A DNA stretch of 14,179 nt from Sulfurovum sp. (GTDB lineage: Bacteria > Campylobacterota > Campylobacteria > Campylobacterales > Sulfurovaceae): the NCBI GenBank assembly GCA_015493425.1, contig WGDG01000039.1, positions 1 through 14,179 of the forward strand, read 5' to 3'. This document shows positions 1 to 7,154 of this stretch, piece after piece. The translations under genes were made by a program, and so were the position numbers. The first letter of the stretch is position 1, and the number at the start of each line of letters is the position of its first letter. Below the pieces are notes generated by a model. That model saw only the letters and a list, made by a program, of their open reading frames with translations. It did not search any database and had not been told where the DNA came from.

Positions 1-303
1 CATCAAAGCAGGGCGCAGATCGATGAGATTGTTGATCTTGTTTTTTTGAAGCCGGCCTATCATGTGCCACTCCAGCGGCAGATCCTCAAGCTGTGCCATA
101 CGGTCGCGCAGCTGCTGCACCTGGTTTTCACCAAAGGCACGCTGGCCAAGCTCGTAGAGTGTTGCTATGTTTGCAACATCCGTATATTTGGCAACGGTTA
201 CCAGTTTGACGATGTGGTGTTCGCTGACGCTGATACGCGCCTGTTCGATGTTCCAGATGACTTCATCAAGGTTTTTACGCAGGTGTTCTTTATCGAGTAT
301 CAT
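1..303 (-). CDS. yggS: YggS/PLPBP-family pyridoxal phosphate-binding protein, 5' part only
   Basis: This is the N-terminal 101 residues of a PLP-homeostasis protein; the gene runs off the left edge of the window (family length about 220-230 aa). Seen directly: VKLVTVAKYT at residues 32-41, matching the family pattern around the PLP-binding lysine (K39 here, K36 in E. coli YggS by recalled alignment); AFGENQVQQL at 57-66; and EWHMIGRLQKNK at 78-89, the family signature WHxIGxLQxNK. The start is an ATG at 303-301 with GGAG at 314-311, six nucleotides upstream. The family binds PLP without known catalysis and buffers cytoplasmic PLP and amino/keto acid pools. It lies downstream of rseP on the same strand, but a terminator and a palindromic repeat separate them, so co-transcription is doubtful. 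No defect is visible in the part present. Confidence 0.95.
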   Translation of the reverse strand, partial: MILDKEHLRKNLDEVIWNIEQARISVSEHHIVKLVTVAKYTDVANIATLYELGQRAFGENQVQQLRDRMAQLEDLPLEWHMIGRLQKNKINNLIDLRPALM

Positions 304-320
304 TTTTATTCTCCAGTGTT

Positions 321-347
321 GGTGCTGTAGGGGTACAGCACCCTACA
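321..347. repeat. 27-bp palindromic repeat, copy 1 (in the yggS leader)
   Basis: A perfect 9-bp stem, GGTGCTGTA (321-329) and TACAGCACC (334-342), with a GGGG loop, followed by CTACA. The complete 27 nt recurs in inverted orientation at 9561-9587 with no mismatch. Here it lies just upstream of the yggS ribosome binding site (GGAG, 311-314), so it would form a hairpin in the leader RNA. It resembles REP-type elements; no REP-associated transposase gene is in the window. Confidence 0.85.
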
Positions 348-350
348 TTT

Positions 351-374
351 AAAAAGCTTTTCATTAAGAAAAGC
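351..374 (-). terminator. Probable rho-independent terminator after rseP
   Basis: Read on the minus strand there is a 7-bp stem, GCTTTTC and GAAAAGC (374-368 and 362-356), with loop TTAAT, followed directly by five T residues (355-351). It lies 47 nt past the rseP stop codon. The stem is AT-rich but the stem-plus-T-run arrangement fits an intrinsic terminator in a low-GC background. Confidence 0.6.
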
Positions 375-401
375 ATATCAAAACTACTATTAACCCTTCA
401 C

Positions 402-420
402 TGTTTTTCGAAGAAAAACA
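402..420 (-). terminator. AT-rich hairpin abutting the rseP stop codon
   Basis: Perfect 8-bp inverted repeat TGTTTTTC (402-409) and GAAAAACA (413-420) with a 3-nt loop, immediately after the rseP stop. There is no T-run, so on its own it is more likely a 3'-end stabilising hairpin or pause signal; together with the hairpin at 351-374 it forms a double 3' structure. Confidence 0.4.
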
Positions 421-1473
421 TCACCCCATCAGCCGATTGATATCGTTGTAGAGTCCCAGCATCATCAGCCCTCCCAAAATCATCCAGCCGGTCACGGTCA
501 TGTAGTACATCACATGTTCACTCGGTTCTTTGCCCCGCAGTATTTCGTAGAGGTTGAACATAATGTGTCCGCCGTCAAGGGCAGGAATGGGCAGAAGGTT
601 GAGCACTCCGAGGTTTACCGAGATGAGGGCGGTAAAGAAGAAAAGCGCAAGAATACCTGCATGGGTTGCCTGCGCCGTCACATCGACAATAGTAATGATA
701 CCGCCCAGTTTGTCAGCACCCACTGCCCCTGTAAGCAGTTTCTGAACACTCTTGAAAATGAGCGTACTTGCTTTAACGGTTTCACCCCATGCATATTTGA
801 ATCCATCGAAAAAGCCGTATACGACAGTGGTCTGTTTTTTCATAGGGGAGATACCGATAATCCGCCGTGTAATAGGTTCACCAAAGATGTTTTTGTCTTC
901 AATCAGCTTGGGTTCGAGAACCAGTGTTTTCAGGTGCTGTTTGCGTTCGATCACAAGGGTGATCTTGCCGGTATCTTCATTGATTGCTTTGCCAATCTCT
1001 TCCCAAAATCGGATGTTGTGTCCGTTGATCTGTACGATCTTGTCACCTTTTTGCAAACCGGCTTTAAATGCGGGAGCATCTTTGCTGACCTGACCGACAT
1101 AGGGAAGCAGTTTGGGAACACCCATATAGGCAATGGCAAGGTAGAGCAGGAATGCCATCAAAAAGTTGGCAAAAGGGCCTGCAAGCAGAATAACAATACG
1201 CTGCCACGGTTTTTTGGCATTATAGCTGTCCGGGTCTGAACTTTTAAGGGTAGGATCTGTATCGTCCTGCCCTTTCATTTTGACATAGCCGCCAAGGGGA
1301 ATGGCGGAGAGACTCCATTCTGTCTGACCGATCTTTTTGATCCATAGCCGTTTGCCAAAGCCAATGCTGAAGACATCGACACGTACCCCGAAAAGACGAG
1401 CAGCCGTAAAGTGACCGAGTTCATGAAAAAAGATAAGAAATGAGAGCACAAGCAGTGCGACAAGAATACCCAT
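421..1473 (-). CDS. rseP: RseP-type site-2 (intramembrane) zinc metalloprotease
   Basis: Inner-membrane M50 protease of 350 aa, the family that cuts transmembrane anti-sigma factors or signal-peptide remnants within the membrane. Seen: the catalytic zinc motif HELGH at residues 17-21 in the first TM segment; the conserved QRIVILLAGPFANF segment (91-104); one PDZ-like domain about 120-195 with AFKAGLQKGDKI; and NLLPIPALDGGH (292-303), which supplies the third zinc ligand D300. E. coli RseP is about 450 aa with two PDZ domains; this shorter one-PDZ form is common outside gammaproteobacteria. The start is the ATG at 1473-1471, with AGGA in the preceding 12 nt and a promoter further upstream. No RseA or sigma-E partner is in the window, so the substrate is unknown. 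The downstream neighbour is yggS. Confidence 0.97.
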   Translation of the reverse strand: MGILVALLVLSFLIFFHELGHFTAARLFGVRVDVFSIGFGKRLWIKKIGQTEWSLSAIPLGGYVKMKGQDDTDPTLKSSDPDSYNAKKPWQRIVILLAGPFANFLMAFLLYLAIAYMGVPKLLPYVGQVSKDAPAFKAGLQKGDKIVQINGHNIRFWEEIGKAINEDTGKITLVIERKQHLKTLVLEPKLIEDKNIFGEPITRRIIGISPMKKQTTVVYGFFDGFKYAWGETVKASTLIFKSVQKLLTGAVGADKLGGIITIVDVTAQATHAGILALFFFTALISVNLGVLNLLPIPALDGGHIMFNLYEILRGKEPSEHVMYYMTVTGWMILGGLMMLGLYNDINRLMG

Positions 1474-1502
1474 AATGTTCCTAAGTGATAATATAGTGGG
1501 AA

Positions 1503-1508
1503 ATTATA
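1503..1508 (-). promoter_or_regulatory. -10 element of the rseP promoter
   Basis: On the minus strand TATAAT (1508-1503) is an exact consensus -10, 30 nt upstream of the rseP ATG, with a T-rich tract (complement of 1521-1527) further upstream, as expected for Campylobacterota sigma-70 promoters. Confidence 0.6.
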
Positions 1509-1553
1509 TCGCATATCCTGAAAAAAATTGATATAGATTAAACAATCAACCAC

Positions 1554-1568
1554 TTTTTTTGCTAAAAT
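1554..1568 (+). promoter_or_regulatory. T-rich extended -10 promoter for the gene at 1599
   Basis: Seven T residues (1554-1560) run into GC and then TAAAAT (1563-1568). This fits the Campylobacterota pattern of a T-tract joined to an extended -10. A start site near 1575 would give a leader of about 25 nt containing the AAGGAGA ribosome binding site (1588-1594). Confidence 0.65.
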
Positions 1569-1598
1569 AGAAACAATAGTCACACACAAGGAGAGACA

Positions 1599-2735
1599 AT
1601 GAGTGAAGATGTGAAAAAAAGTACGTCAAGTGAGCATGAAACCCAGCAGCCAGAAGCTGTTGAAAGTGCTGAAGAGACAGAAGCTTCAGAAGCACAGCCT
1701 GTAGAGAATGAAACAGAAGTGGAGGAAACAAAAGCAGCCAAAGAAGAGACTGCTGAAAGCGGAGAGGCAGATACATCGCTTGATGCAGATGCAGAAGCAC
1801 AGATCGATAATCTCAAAAAGCATGAGGCAGCCCTCTTGCTGATTGAAAAGACACGTCATATTGTTGACGATACAGAGAAGCAGCTTGATGCCTGTAAACT
1901 GCTGTTACAGGATGATCTCAAACGCTATGAAGAGGCAAAGCTCTCACTGAAAGAACATGCGCTCGATGAGAGTGAATCACTTTTAAAAGTACTTGGGTAT
2001 GAGGAAAATGATGAGGAGGCGTCAGAAGATATTGTAACTTTTCAGCCCAAAGAAGAACTGCCGCCTTTTGACGTCAAAGATATCTCCAGTGGTAAATTCA
2101 CCAGTTTTCTTTTGGCACTGATTGCCGGTTTCCTGACCTTTGCCGGACTGATTTACCTTGCAACGGAAAAGGTTGGTGTAACGCTCGATGTAACCAAAGT
2201 ACCTACACATGAAACTGCAACCAAGGTGCTTGGCTGGTACGCTACACTGTTTGGCGGAAAACCAGATCTCTTCCTCGGTGGTGCCTTTGTTTTTATTGTG
2301 GTTATGCTGGTCATGGGTATGATTTACGGTATCCGTGTGGCATCCCGGTCAAGCAGCAATCTTGCGTTTGCCAAGCAGCAACTTGAAGAGGCACAGGAGT
2401 ATGCTAAGCATAAAGGAAACTGTAAAGAAGAGATGGATCGTGTCGATGCCCATATGAATGACGCGATTACTGTACTCAAGACCTATGAAGTGGTCTTGGG
2501 TGAACAGAATGGGAAACTCAAGCGTATCCTTCATATTGAAGGGGTGAAAGAGCATGAAAACGAATATCACCCAAAGTCACTCAATGAAATGCATGAGACA
2601 AAAAGGCTCATCGAAAGTATTGAACAATTTATGAACACTTCCATGTCCGAAGAGGGAAAACTGTCTCAAAAGAGCAAAGTGCTACTTGAAAATGCCAAAG
2701 AGAAGCTTCAGCAGTTTATTGACAAGCTCTACTGA
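1599..2735 (+). CDS. Unrecognised acidic two-TM coiled-coil membrane protein
   Basis: A 378-aa protein I do not recognise. Residues 1-70 are very rich in Glu, Ala, Ser and Thr with few hydrophobics, so probably disordered. Residues 70-150 are charged and heptad-like (probable coiled coil). Two hydrophobic segments follow, about 167-187 and 224-246, the second flanked by Lys/Arg on its C side (GIRVASR). Residues 255-378 are again charged and helical. There is no signal peptide, so an N-in, C-in inner-membrane hairpin with two cytoplasmic coiled-coil arms is the simplest topology. The ATG at 1599 is preceded by AAGGAGA at 5-nt spacing and a good promoter, so the gene is very likely real. It is divergent from rseP. 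The architecture suggests a scaffold or sensor role, but no function can be assigned. Confidence 0.85.
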   Translation: MSEDVKKSTSSEHETQQPEAVESAEETEASEAQPVENETEVEETKAAKEETAESGEADTSLDADAEAQIDNLKKHEAALLLIEKTRHIVDDTEKQLDACKLLLQDDLKRYEEAKLSLKEHALDESESLLKVLGYEENDEEASEDIVTFQPKEELPPFDVKDISSGKFTSFLLALIAGFLTFAGLIYLATEKVGVTLDVTKVPTHETATKVLGWYATLFGGKPDLFLGGAFVFIVVMLVMGMIYGIRVASRSSSNLAFAKQQLEEAQEYAKHKGNCKEEMDRVDAHMNDAITVLKTYEVVLGEQNGKLKRILHIEGVKEHENEYHPKSLNEMHETKRLIESIEQFMNTSMSEEGKLSQKSKVLLENAKEKLQQFIDKLY

Positions 2736-2741
2736 TTGCTT

Positions 2742-2822
2742 CGTTACTCTTGGCTTGAACAGGAATCTTTACGCCAATTAGCTAAGAAGCGTCAAGATCC
2801 TGCATCAAGTGCGGGATGATAA
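2742..2822 (+). repeat. Two-hairpin dispersed repeat, copy A (degenerate)
   Basis: An 81-nt copy of the element also found at 2831-2910, 10491-10570 and 13102-13182. It keeps the shared blocks CAGGAATCTTTACGCCAATT and CAAGATCC. The second hairpin, ATCCTGCA/TGCGGGAT, is intact with one G-T pair; the first is damaged (ACTCTTGG against CAGGAAT). It begins 6 nt after the stop of the 378-aa gene. Confidence 0.85.
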
Positions 2823-2830
2823 GGGCTCAT

Positions 2831-2910
2831 CGTCATTCCTGCGAAAGCAGGAATCTCTGCGTCAATTAACTAAACAGCATCAAGATCCCGGATCAAGTCT
2901 GGGATGACAA
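2831..2910 (+). repeat. Two-hairpin dispersed repeat, copy B
   Basis: An 80-nt copy in tandem with copy A. Hairpin 1 is a perfect 8-bp stem ATTCCTGC/GCAGGAAT with a GAAA tetraloop. Hairpin 2 is ATCCCGGA/TCTGGGAT with one G-T pair and loop TCAAG. The ends, GTCATTCC and GGGATGAC, form a near-perfect terminal inverted repeat. The 3' flank (AATAACCAATAACG) is also shared with copy C. Confidence 0.9.
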
Positions 2911-2940
2911 ACACCAATAACCAATAACGAATTCCAAAAC

Positions 2941-2961
2941 CCCGCATCGAGTGCGTGATGA
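2941..2961 (+). repeat. Fragment of hairpin 2 of the dispersed repeat
   Basis: A lone right-hand half, starting CCCGCATCGAGTGCG, matches the second hairpin of the 80-bp element with few differences and lies 11 nt before the stop codon of the RND gene. It indicates a third, truncated unit in this junction. Confidence 0.6.
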
Positions 2962-2972
2962 GGAATACTTCA

Positions 2973-5900
2973 TCACTTCCTCTTCATCTCCCCTCTTGCA
3001 AACATCAGCATATACAGTCCCGGCAGTATCAGCAGTGTCAGTGCTGTTGAAGAAATGATACCCCCTGTAACGACAACGGAGAGCGGGTATTGAATCTCGC
3101 TTCCCACACCGGTGGCAAAGAGCAGCGGTAAAATACCAAAAAGGGTGGTAAATGCCGTCATCAGTACCGGACGCAAGCGCAGTAGTGTGGCATCTTTGAC
3201 GAGGTCTATTGTTTTGACATGCGGAAACTTTTCACGCAGTTCGTCGATGAAGCTGACAAGCACGATGCCGTTGAGAATGGCGATGGCAAAGATGGCGATG
3301 AAGCCGACAATGGCCGAGACACTCAGGTACTCGCCGCTGATAACCAGCCCCGCAATCCCTCCGATGAGTCCCAGAGGCACCCCAAGCAGAATGAGGAACG
3401 CCTTTTTGAAAGAATTAAAAGCTGTATAGAGCAGCAGGGTAATCAGCAGCAAAGTGATGGGAATGATGAGTGCCAGCGTCGCAGTCGCCTCCTGCATGTT
3501 CTTGAAATCTCCCGCCCACTTGATGTAGTAGCCGTTGGGAATCTTTACCTCTTTTTTGATCTTCGCATCCGCTTCGGCAACGAAAGAGGCGATGTCACGT
3601 CCCTCGACTTCCATGGAGATGACCATGTAGCGGCTGAGATCCTCACGCTTGATGAATGCCGGCCCCTGAACGACACGGATGTCGCACACTTGATCGAGCC
3701 GCACCACCTTGCCGCTGCTGCTTCGAAGGAGTACGGCCTTAATGGAGGCAATATCTTTTTTGGCATCTTTGATTTTTGGCACGATACCAAATTGCTTAAC
3801 GCCTTCTATTTTTTCGGTTACAGGCTCTTCGCCGATGCCGTTTCTGATGACGCGCATCACTTCATCGACACTGATGCCATAGCGGGAGAGTGCCAGGTAG
3901 TCAGGTTTGATGACGATCTGCGCCTGTCCAAGCTGCGACTCTATCTCCGGACGCTCAAGTCCCTCTATACCGGAGACTGCCTGCTGTATCTGTGTGGCGA
4001 TGCGGTCGAGTACCTTCTGATCTTCACCGTAAATCTTGACGGCAAGTTCGGCTTTCACCCCCTCCAGAAGCTCTTCTATACGCATTGCAATGGGTTGTGT
4101 AGGGATGAACTGTACATAGGTAAAGTGACTCTGCAGCTCCTTTGTCATCTTTTTTGCAAGCCCTTCGATATCCTCTATACCGGGCTTTAATGTCAAAAGT
4201 ATCTCCATGTAGTTACCCTGTGCGGTTTCCCCTTTTTCACTTCGTCCTATCATGGAGAGGACGGAGTCGACCTTGTCGGGATACTGTTTCAGGATGTATT
4301 TCTCTATTGCTTTGCTTGTATTGATACTCTGTCCCAGTGCCGTTCCCGGAATGGCGATGACACGGTACATGATGGACTCTTCGTTGAGTTCGGGCATAAA
4401 TTCTCGCCCCTGCTGTGTCAGCAGTGCAGCAAGCAGAAGGAAGATAGCAAAGGTAACGGCAACCAGCTTTCTGGCGTTTTTGAGTGCGAACTCCAGCATA
4501 GGGGTATAAACCTTTTTAATGCTGTGCATGAGCGGCGAGTTGGCATGCTTGGCAGGTTTGAGCAGCATAAAGGAGAGTACGGGTACCAGCAGCAGTGCCA
4601 CAGCAAGGGAGCCAAGCATGACAAAGACGATGTCCAGTGCCATAGGTGTGTAGAGTTTCCCTGCCAGACCGTTGAGGCTTAGCAGCGGAATGAAGACGAC
4701 TGCGATGATGAGCAGGGCGAAGATGACCGGTTTGGCTACATCAGCGGTTGCCGTAGCAATCACTTCGGCACGTGACATTTCAGGGTTGTCATGCATCAGT
4801 CGGAAGCTGTTCTCTACAACAACAATGGTACCGTCGACGATCATACCGATGGCGATGGCAAGGCCTGAGAGACTCATGAGGTTTGCCGACATGCCGTATT
4901 CACGCATCATCAAAAAGGCGATCAGCAGCGAAAGCGGCAGTGAAAGAATGACGATGAATGCTGAGCGTAGTTCTAAGAGGAACAAAAAGAGAATGATTGC
5001 CACCAGAATGGAGCCTGTAAGCAGTGCGGAGGTCATTGTGTTGACCGCTTTGTGGGTGATCTCCGTTCTGTCGTAGATGGTCTTTATTACCACCCCTTTG
5101 GGGAGTGCGGCATTGACCAGTGGCAGTTTTTTCTTGATGGACTCGACCACTTTGGCGGCGTTGGTGCCGCTTCTTTGCAATACCATACCGAACATCGCCT
5201 CTTTGCCGTCAACGGTCACTGCACCAAAACGAGGCGCCTTGCCCTCTTTGACCTCTGCGATGTCGCCAACGGTGACAGAAAGCAGCCCTTTGCTGCGTAC
5301 GACGGTGTTGCGGATGTCATCGAGCGTCTGGTAGAAGCCTGCACCCCTGATGAGGTACTGCTCCCGGTTGAACTCCAGGTACTGTCCTCCTGCGGAGATG
5401 TTGGAGCGTTCGAGTGCCTGGACAATTTCATCATAGGTTGTGTCGGTTGCCTGTAGGCGTTTGGGGTCGATAAGCACATTGTACTGCTTCTCGAACCCGC
5501 CCCAGCCAACGACCTCTTCGACACCATCGACCGACTTAAGGAGCGGCGCGACAGTATACTCCTGCAGTTCACGCAGTTTGGAGAGAGAGTATTGTCCGGT
5601 AGTATCTTTGATCTGGTACCAGAAGACCTGCCCGAGTCCTGTGGTATTGGGCCCCATGGTCGGTCTTCCCCATCCCTTTGGAATTTTGATGGTGTTAAGC
5701 CTTTCAGTGATCAACTGGCGTAAAAAATAGGTGTCATAGCTGTCTTCAAAGAAGATGGAAACATACGAAAGCCCAAAGATGGAGTTGGAGAGGATCATCT
5801 TTACACCCGGCAGTCCCGCCATGGCAGATTCGACAGGATAGGTAATGAGTTTTTCTATATCCTCAGCGGAGTTACCCGGACTTTCAGTGTAGATGATCAC

Positions 5901-6035
5901 CTGCTTGGGGGTAATGTCCGGGAAAGCGTCCACAGGTATCTCACGGTAGGCTTGGTAGCCGAAACTTGCAATGGCGATAAAGAGTGCCAGCACGAGAAAC
6001 TTGTAACGGATGAGCAGTTCAAAAAAAGATTTCAT
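2973..6035 (-). CDS. Heavy-metal efflux RND pump (CzcA/CusA family)
   Basis: A 1020-aa proton-driven inner-membrane pump, the engine of a tripartite CBA complex. Seen: N-terminal TM about 13-30 followed by REIPVDAFPDITPKQV (31-46), typical of heavy-metal RND proteins; a first porter loop; a TM block from about 335; the TM4 charge motif AIGMIVDGTIVVVEN (395-409) with D401 and E408; a second porter loop containing PIAMRIEELLEGVK (648-661); and a C-terminal TM block. By recalled alignment, none of the three CusA copper-binding Met positions is kept, and the porter-loop motif is CzcA-like (divalent ions), whereas A395 replaces the first TM4 Asp of CzcA, as in CusA. The substrate is therefore open. 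The ATG at 6035 has its AGGAG overlapping the upstream stop (TAGGAG), which points to translational coupling with the adaptor. It is the last gene of the operon. Confidence 0.95.
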   Translation of the reverse strand: MKSFFELLIRYKFLVLALFIAIASFGYQAYREIPVDAFPDITPKQVIIYTESPGNSAEDIEKLITYPVESAMAGLPGVKMILSNSIFGLSYVSIFFEDSYDTYFLRQLITERLNTIKIPKGWGRPTMGPNTTGLGQVFWYQIKDTTGQYSLSKLRELQEYTVAPLLKSVDGVEEVVGWGGFEKQYNVLIDPKRLQATDTTYDEIVQALERSNISAGGQYLEFNREQYLIRGAGFYQTLDDIRNTVVRSKGLLSVTVGDIAEVKEGKAPRFGAVTVDGKEAMFGMVLQRSGTNAAKVVESIKKKLPLVNAALPKGVVIKTIYDRTEITHKAVNTMTSALLTGSILVAIILFLFLLELRSAFIVILSLPLSLLIAFLMMREYGMSANLMSLSGLAIAIGMIVDGTIVVVENSFRLMHDNPEMSRAEVIATATADVAKPVIFALLIIAVVFIPLLSLNGLAGKLYTPMALDIVFVMLGSLAVALLLVPVLSFMLLKPAKHANSPLMHSIKKVYTPMLEFALKNARKLVAVTFAIFLLLAALLTQQGREFMPELNEESIMYRVIAIPGTALGQSINTSKAIEKYILKQYPDKVDSVLSMIGRSEKGETAQGNYMEILLTLKPGIEDIEGLAKKMTKELQSHFTYVQFIPTQPIAMRIEELLEGVKAELAVKIYGEDQKVLDRIATQIQQAVSGIEGLERPEIESQLGQAQIVIKPDYLALSRYGISVDEVMRVIRNGIGEEPVTEKIEGVKQFGIVPKIKDAKKDIASIKAVLLRSSSGKVVRLDQVCDIRVVQGPAFIKREDLSRYMVISMEVEGRDIASFVAEADAKIKKEVKIPNGYYIKWAGDFKNMQEATATLALIIPITLLLITLLLYTAFNSFKKAFLILLGVPLGLIGGIAGLVISGEYLSVSAIVGFIAIFAIAILNGIVLVSFIDELREKFPHVKTIDLVKDATLLRLRPVLMTAFTTLFGILPLLFATGVGSEIQYPLSVVVTGGIISSTALTLLILPGLYMLMFARGEMKRK

Positions 6036-6044
6036 GTTAGGCTC

Positions 6045-7154
6045 CTAATCCCCGTCACCGATAGCTGATTTAAGCAGCATCGATTTGACAAAGTAGACGC
6101 CTGAAGCGACATACGCTTCACCCGCTTTGAGGCCTTTGACGGCAACATAGTCGCCAAAGTAGGCGATGGGCTCTACTACCCTTGGCACATAGGGACTTGC
6201 CTCTTCATTCTCTTCCTCTTCTGTCTCCTTTTTGGCTTTGTGTTCCTCTTTCTCATGGGTCTTATTATGCTCTTTTTCGACAAAGACGACCCATTCGCCC
6301 TTGAAGAGCGACAGTGCACTTTTGCTCACGGTAACTGCTTTGGTGTAGGGAGGAAGGGCAACCTGCATCTGGGTAAAGGTATTGATGAGGGTATTTTTGG
6401 GGTGTGAATCGAGTGTGAAGAGTGCTTTTGCACGTTGTGTCTCTTCATCGATAACAGGCATCAGCTGTACAAAGTGTGCTTTGTAGCTCTTACCTGCATA
6501 GGTAAGCTCTCCGATGCTTTTGGTTGAGAGGTGCATTGCATCGGCGACACTGAGATAGGCAATGGCGTAGAAGGCATTCTGGTTGACAATGGACATCAGC
6601 GGCTCTTCCGCATCCACATTGGAGTGCAGGGGTACGAAGATGTCGCCTACCATACCATCAGCATGTGCGCGTAATGTGAGCTGATCCGTAGCCTTTTTAA
6701 GTGTGGTCGTATCGATACCCAGTGAATCCAGCTGTGAACGGAGTGTATTCAGTCGGGATAGGACATTCTCAGATTCTATGATAGCCTGATTGAATTCACT
6801 TTGGGAGGTGAGCCCTTTTTTGTAGAGCTTACGGGCAGTCTCCAGCTTTTCCTTGGCCGCCTTTGCCTGCTTTTTGAGTGCGAGGTACTCCGCCGTCATC
6901 TTGGAAAGAGTGATCGATTCGATGAGTACGACCTTGTCGCCTTTTTTAACCTGCTGCCCGGGGGTAACGAAGTAGTGTTCCACATGTCCCGGAAGGCGTG
7001 AGACAATCTTCTGTTTCTGGCTTGAAAGTTGTGTGATCTGTGCGTTGACAGAAACAATTTTTCCAAGTTTCTCTTCTTTGGCATGTGCCATGGTGATGTC
7101 CTGTGCAGTAAGTGCCAGCGGCAGCAGGATGAGTAGCAGTAATTTTTTAGTCAT
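6045..7154 (-). CDS. Periplasmic adaptor (membrane fusion protein, CzcB/CusB type) with a His/Glu-rich insert
   Basis: A 369-aa periplasmic adaptor linking the RND pump to the outer-membrane channel. Seen: a Sec signal peptide (residues 1-25, MTKK then a Leu-rich core, AHA at 23-25); the first lipoyl half with TPGQQVKKGDKVVLIES (64-80); an alpha-helical hairpin about 82-146; the second lipoyl half (HADGMVGDIFVP, 164-175); beta-barrel (190-270); and a C-terminal membrane-proximal domain. Within that last domain, residues 294-319 form a low-complexity Glu/Lys/His insert with H296, H300 and H305, a possible metal-binding loop. The ATG at 7154 overlaps the end of the outer-membrane factor gene by 8 nt (ATGACTAA) and has AGGAG at 7-nt spacing. 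The next gene follows after 9 nt. Confidence 0.93.
   Translation of the reverse strand: MTKKLLLLILLPLALTAQDITMAHAKEEKLGKIVSVNAQITQLSSQKQKIVSRLPGHVEHYFVTPGQQVKKGDKVVLIESITLSKMTAEYLALKKQAKAAKEKLETARKLYKKGLTSQSEFNQAIIESENVLSRLNTLRSQLDSLGIDTTTLKKATDQLTLRAHADGMVGDIFVPLHSNVDAEEPLMSIVNQNAFYAIAYLSVADAMHLSTKSIGELTYAGKSYKAHFVQLMPVIDEETQRAKALFTLDSHPKNTLINTFTQMQVALPPYTKAVTVSKSALSLFKGEWVVFVEKEHNKTHEKEEHKAKKETEEEENEEASPYVPRVVEPIAYFGDYVAVKGLKAGEAYVASGVYFVKSMLLKSAIGDGD

Noticed and set aside
514..1239. 241-codon open frame on the plus strand opposite rseP
   Set aside because: Antisense shadow of a conserved protease gene; no promoter, ribosome binding site or family resemblance.
2742..2961. CRISPR-like array in the repeat-rich gap
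   Set aside because: The units are about 80 bp, diverged, with only an 8-nt gap and no regular spacers; they are dispersed palindromic elements, and no cas genes are present.
2736..2972. Possible small gene or RNA gene in the 237-nt gap
   Set aside because: The gap is accounted for by two repeat copies and a fragment; no frame with a ribosome binding site and no tRNA-like fold was seen.
3219..4190. Long open frame (323 codons) on the plus strand opposite the RND gene
   Set aside because: It lies wholly antisense to a strongly conserved coding region, has no ribosome binding site or recognisable domain, and its composition reflects the complement of the pump gene.
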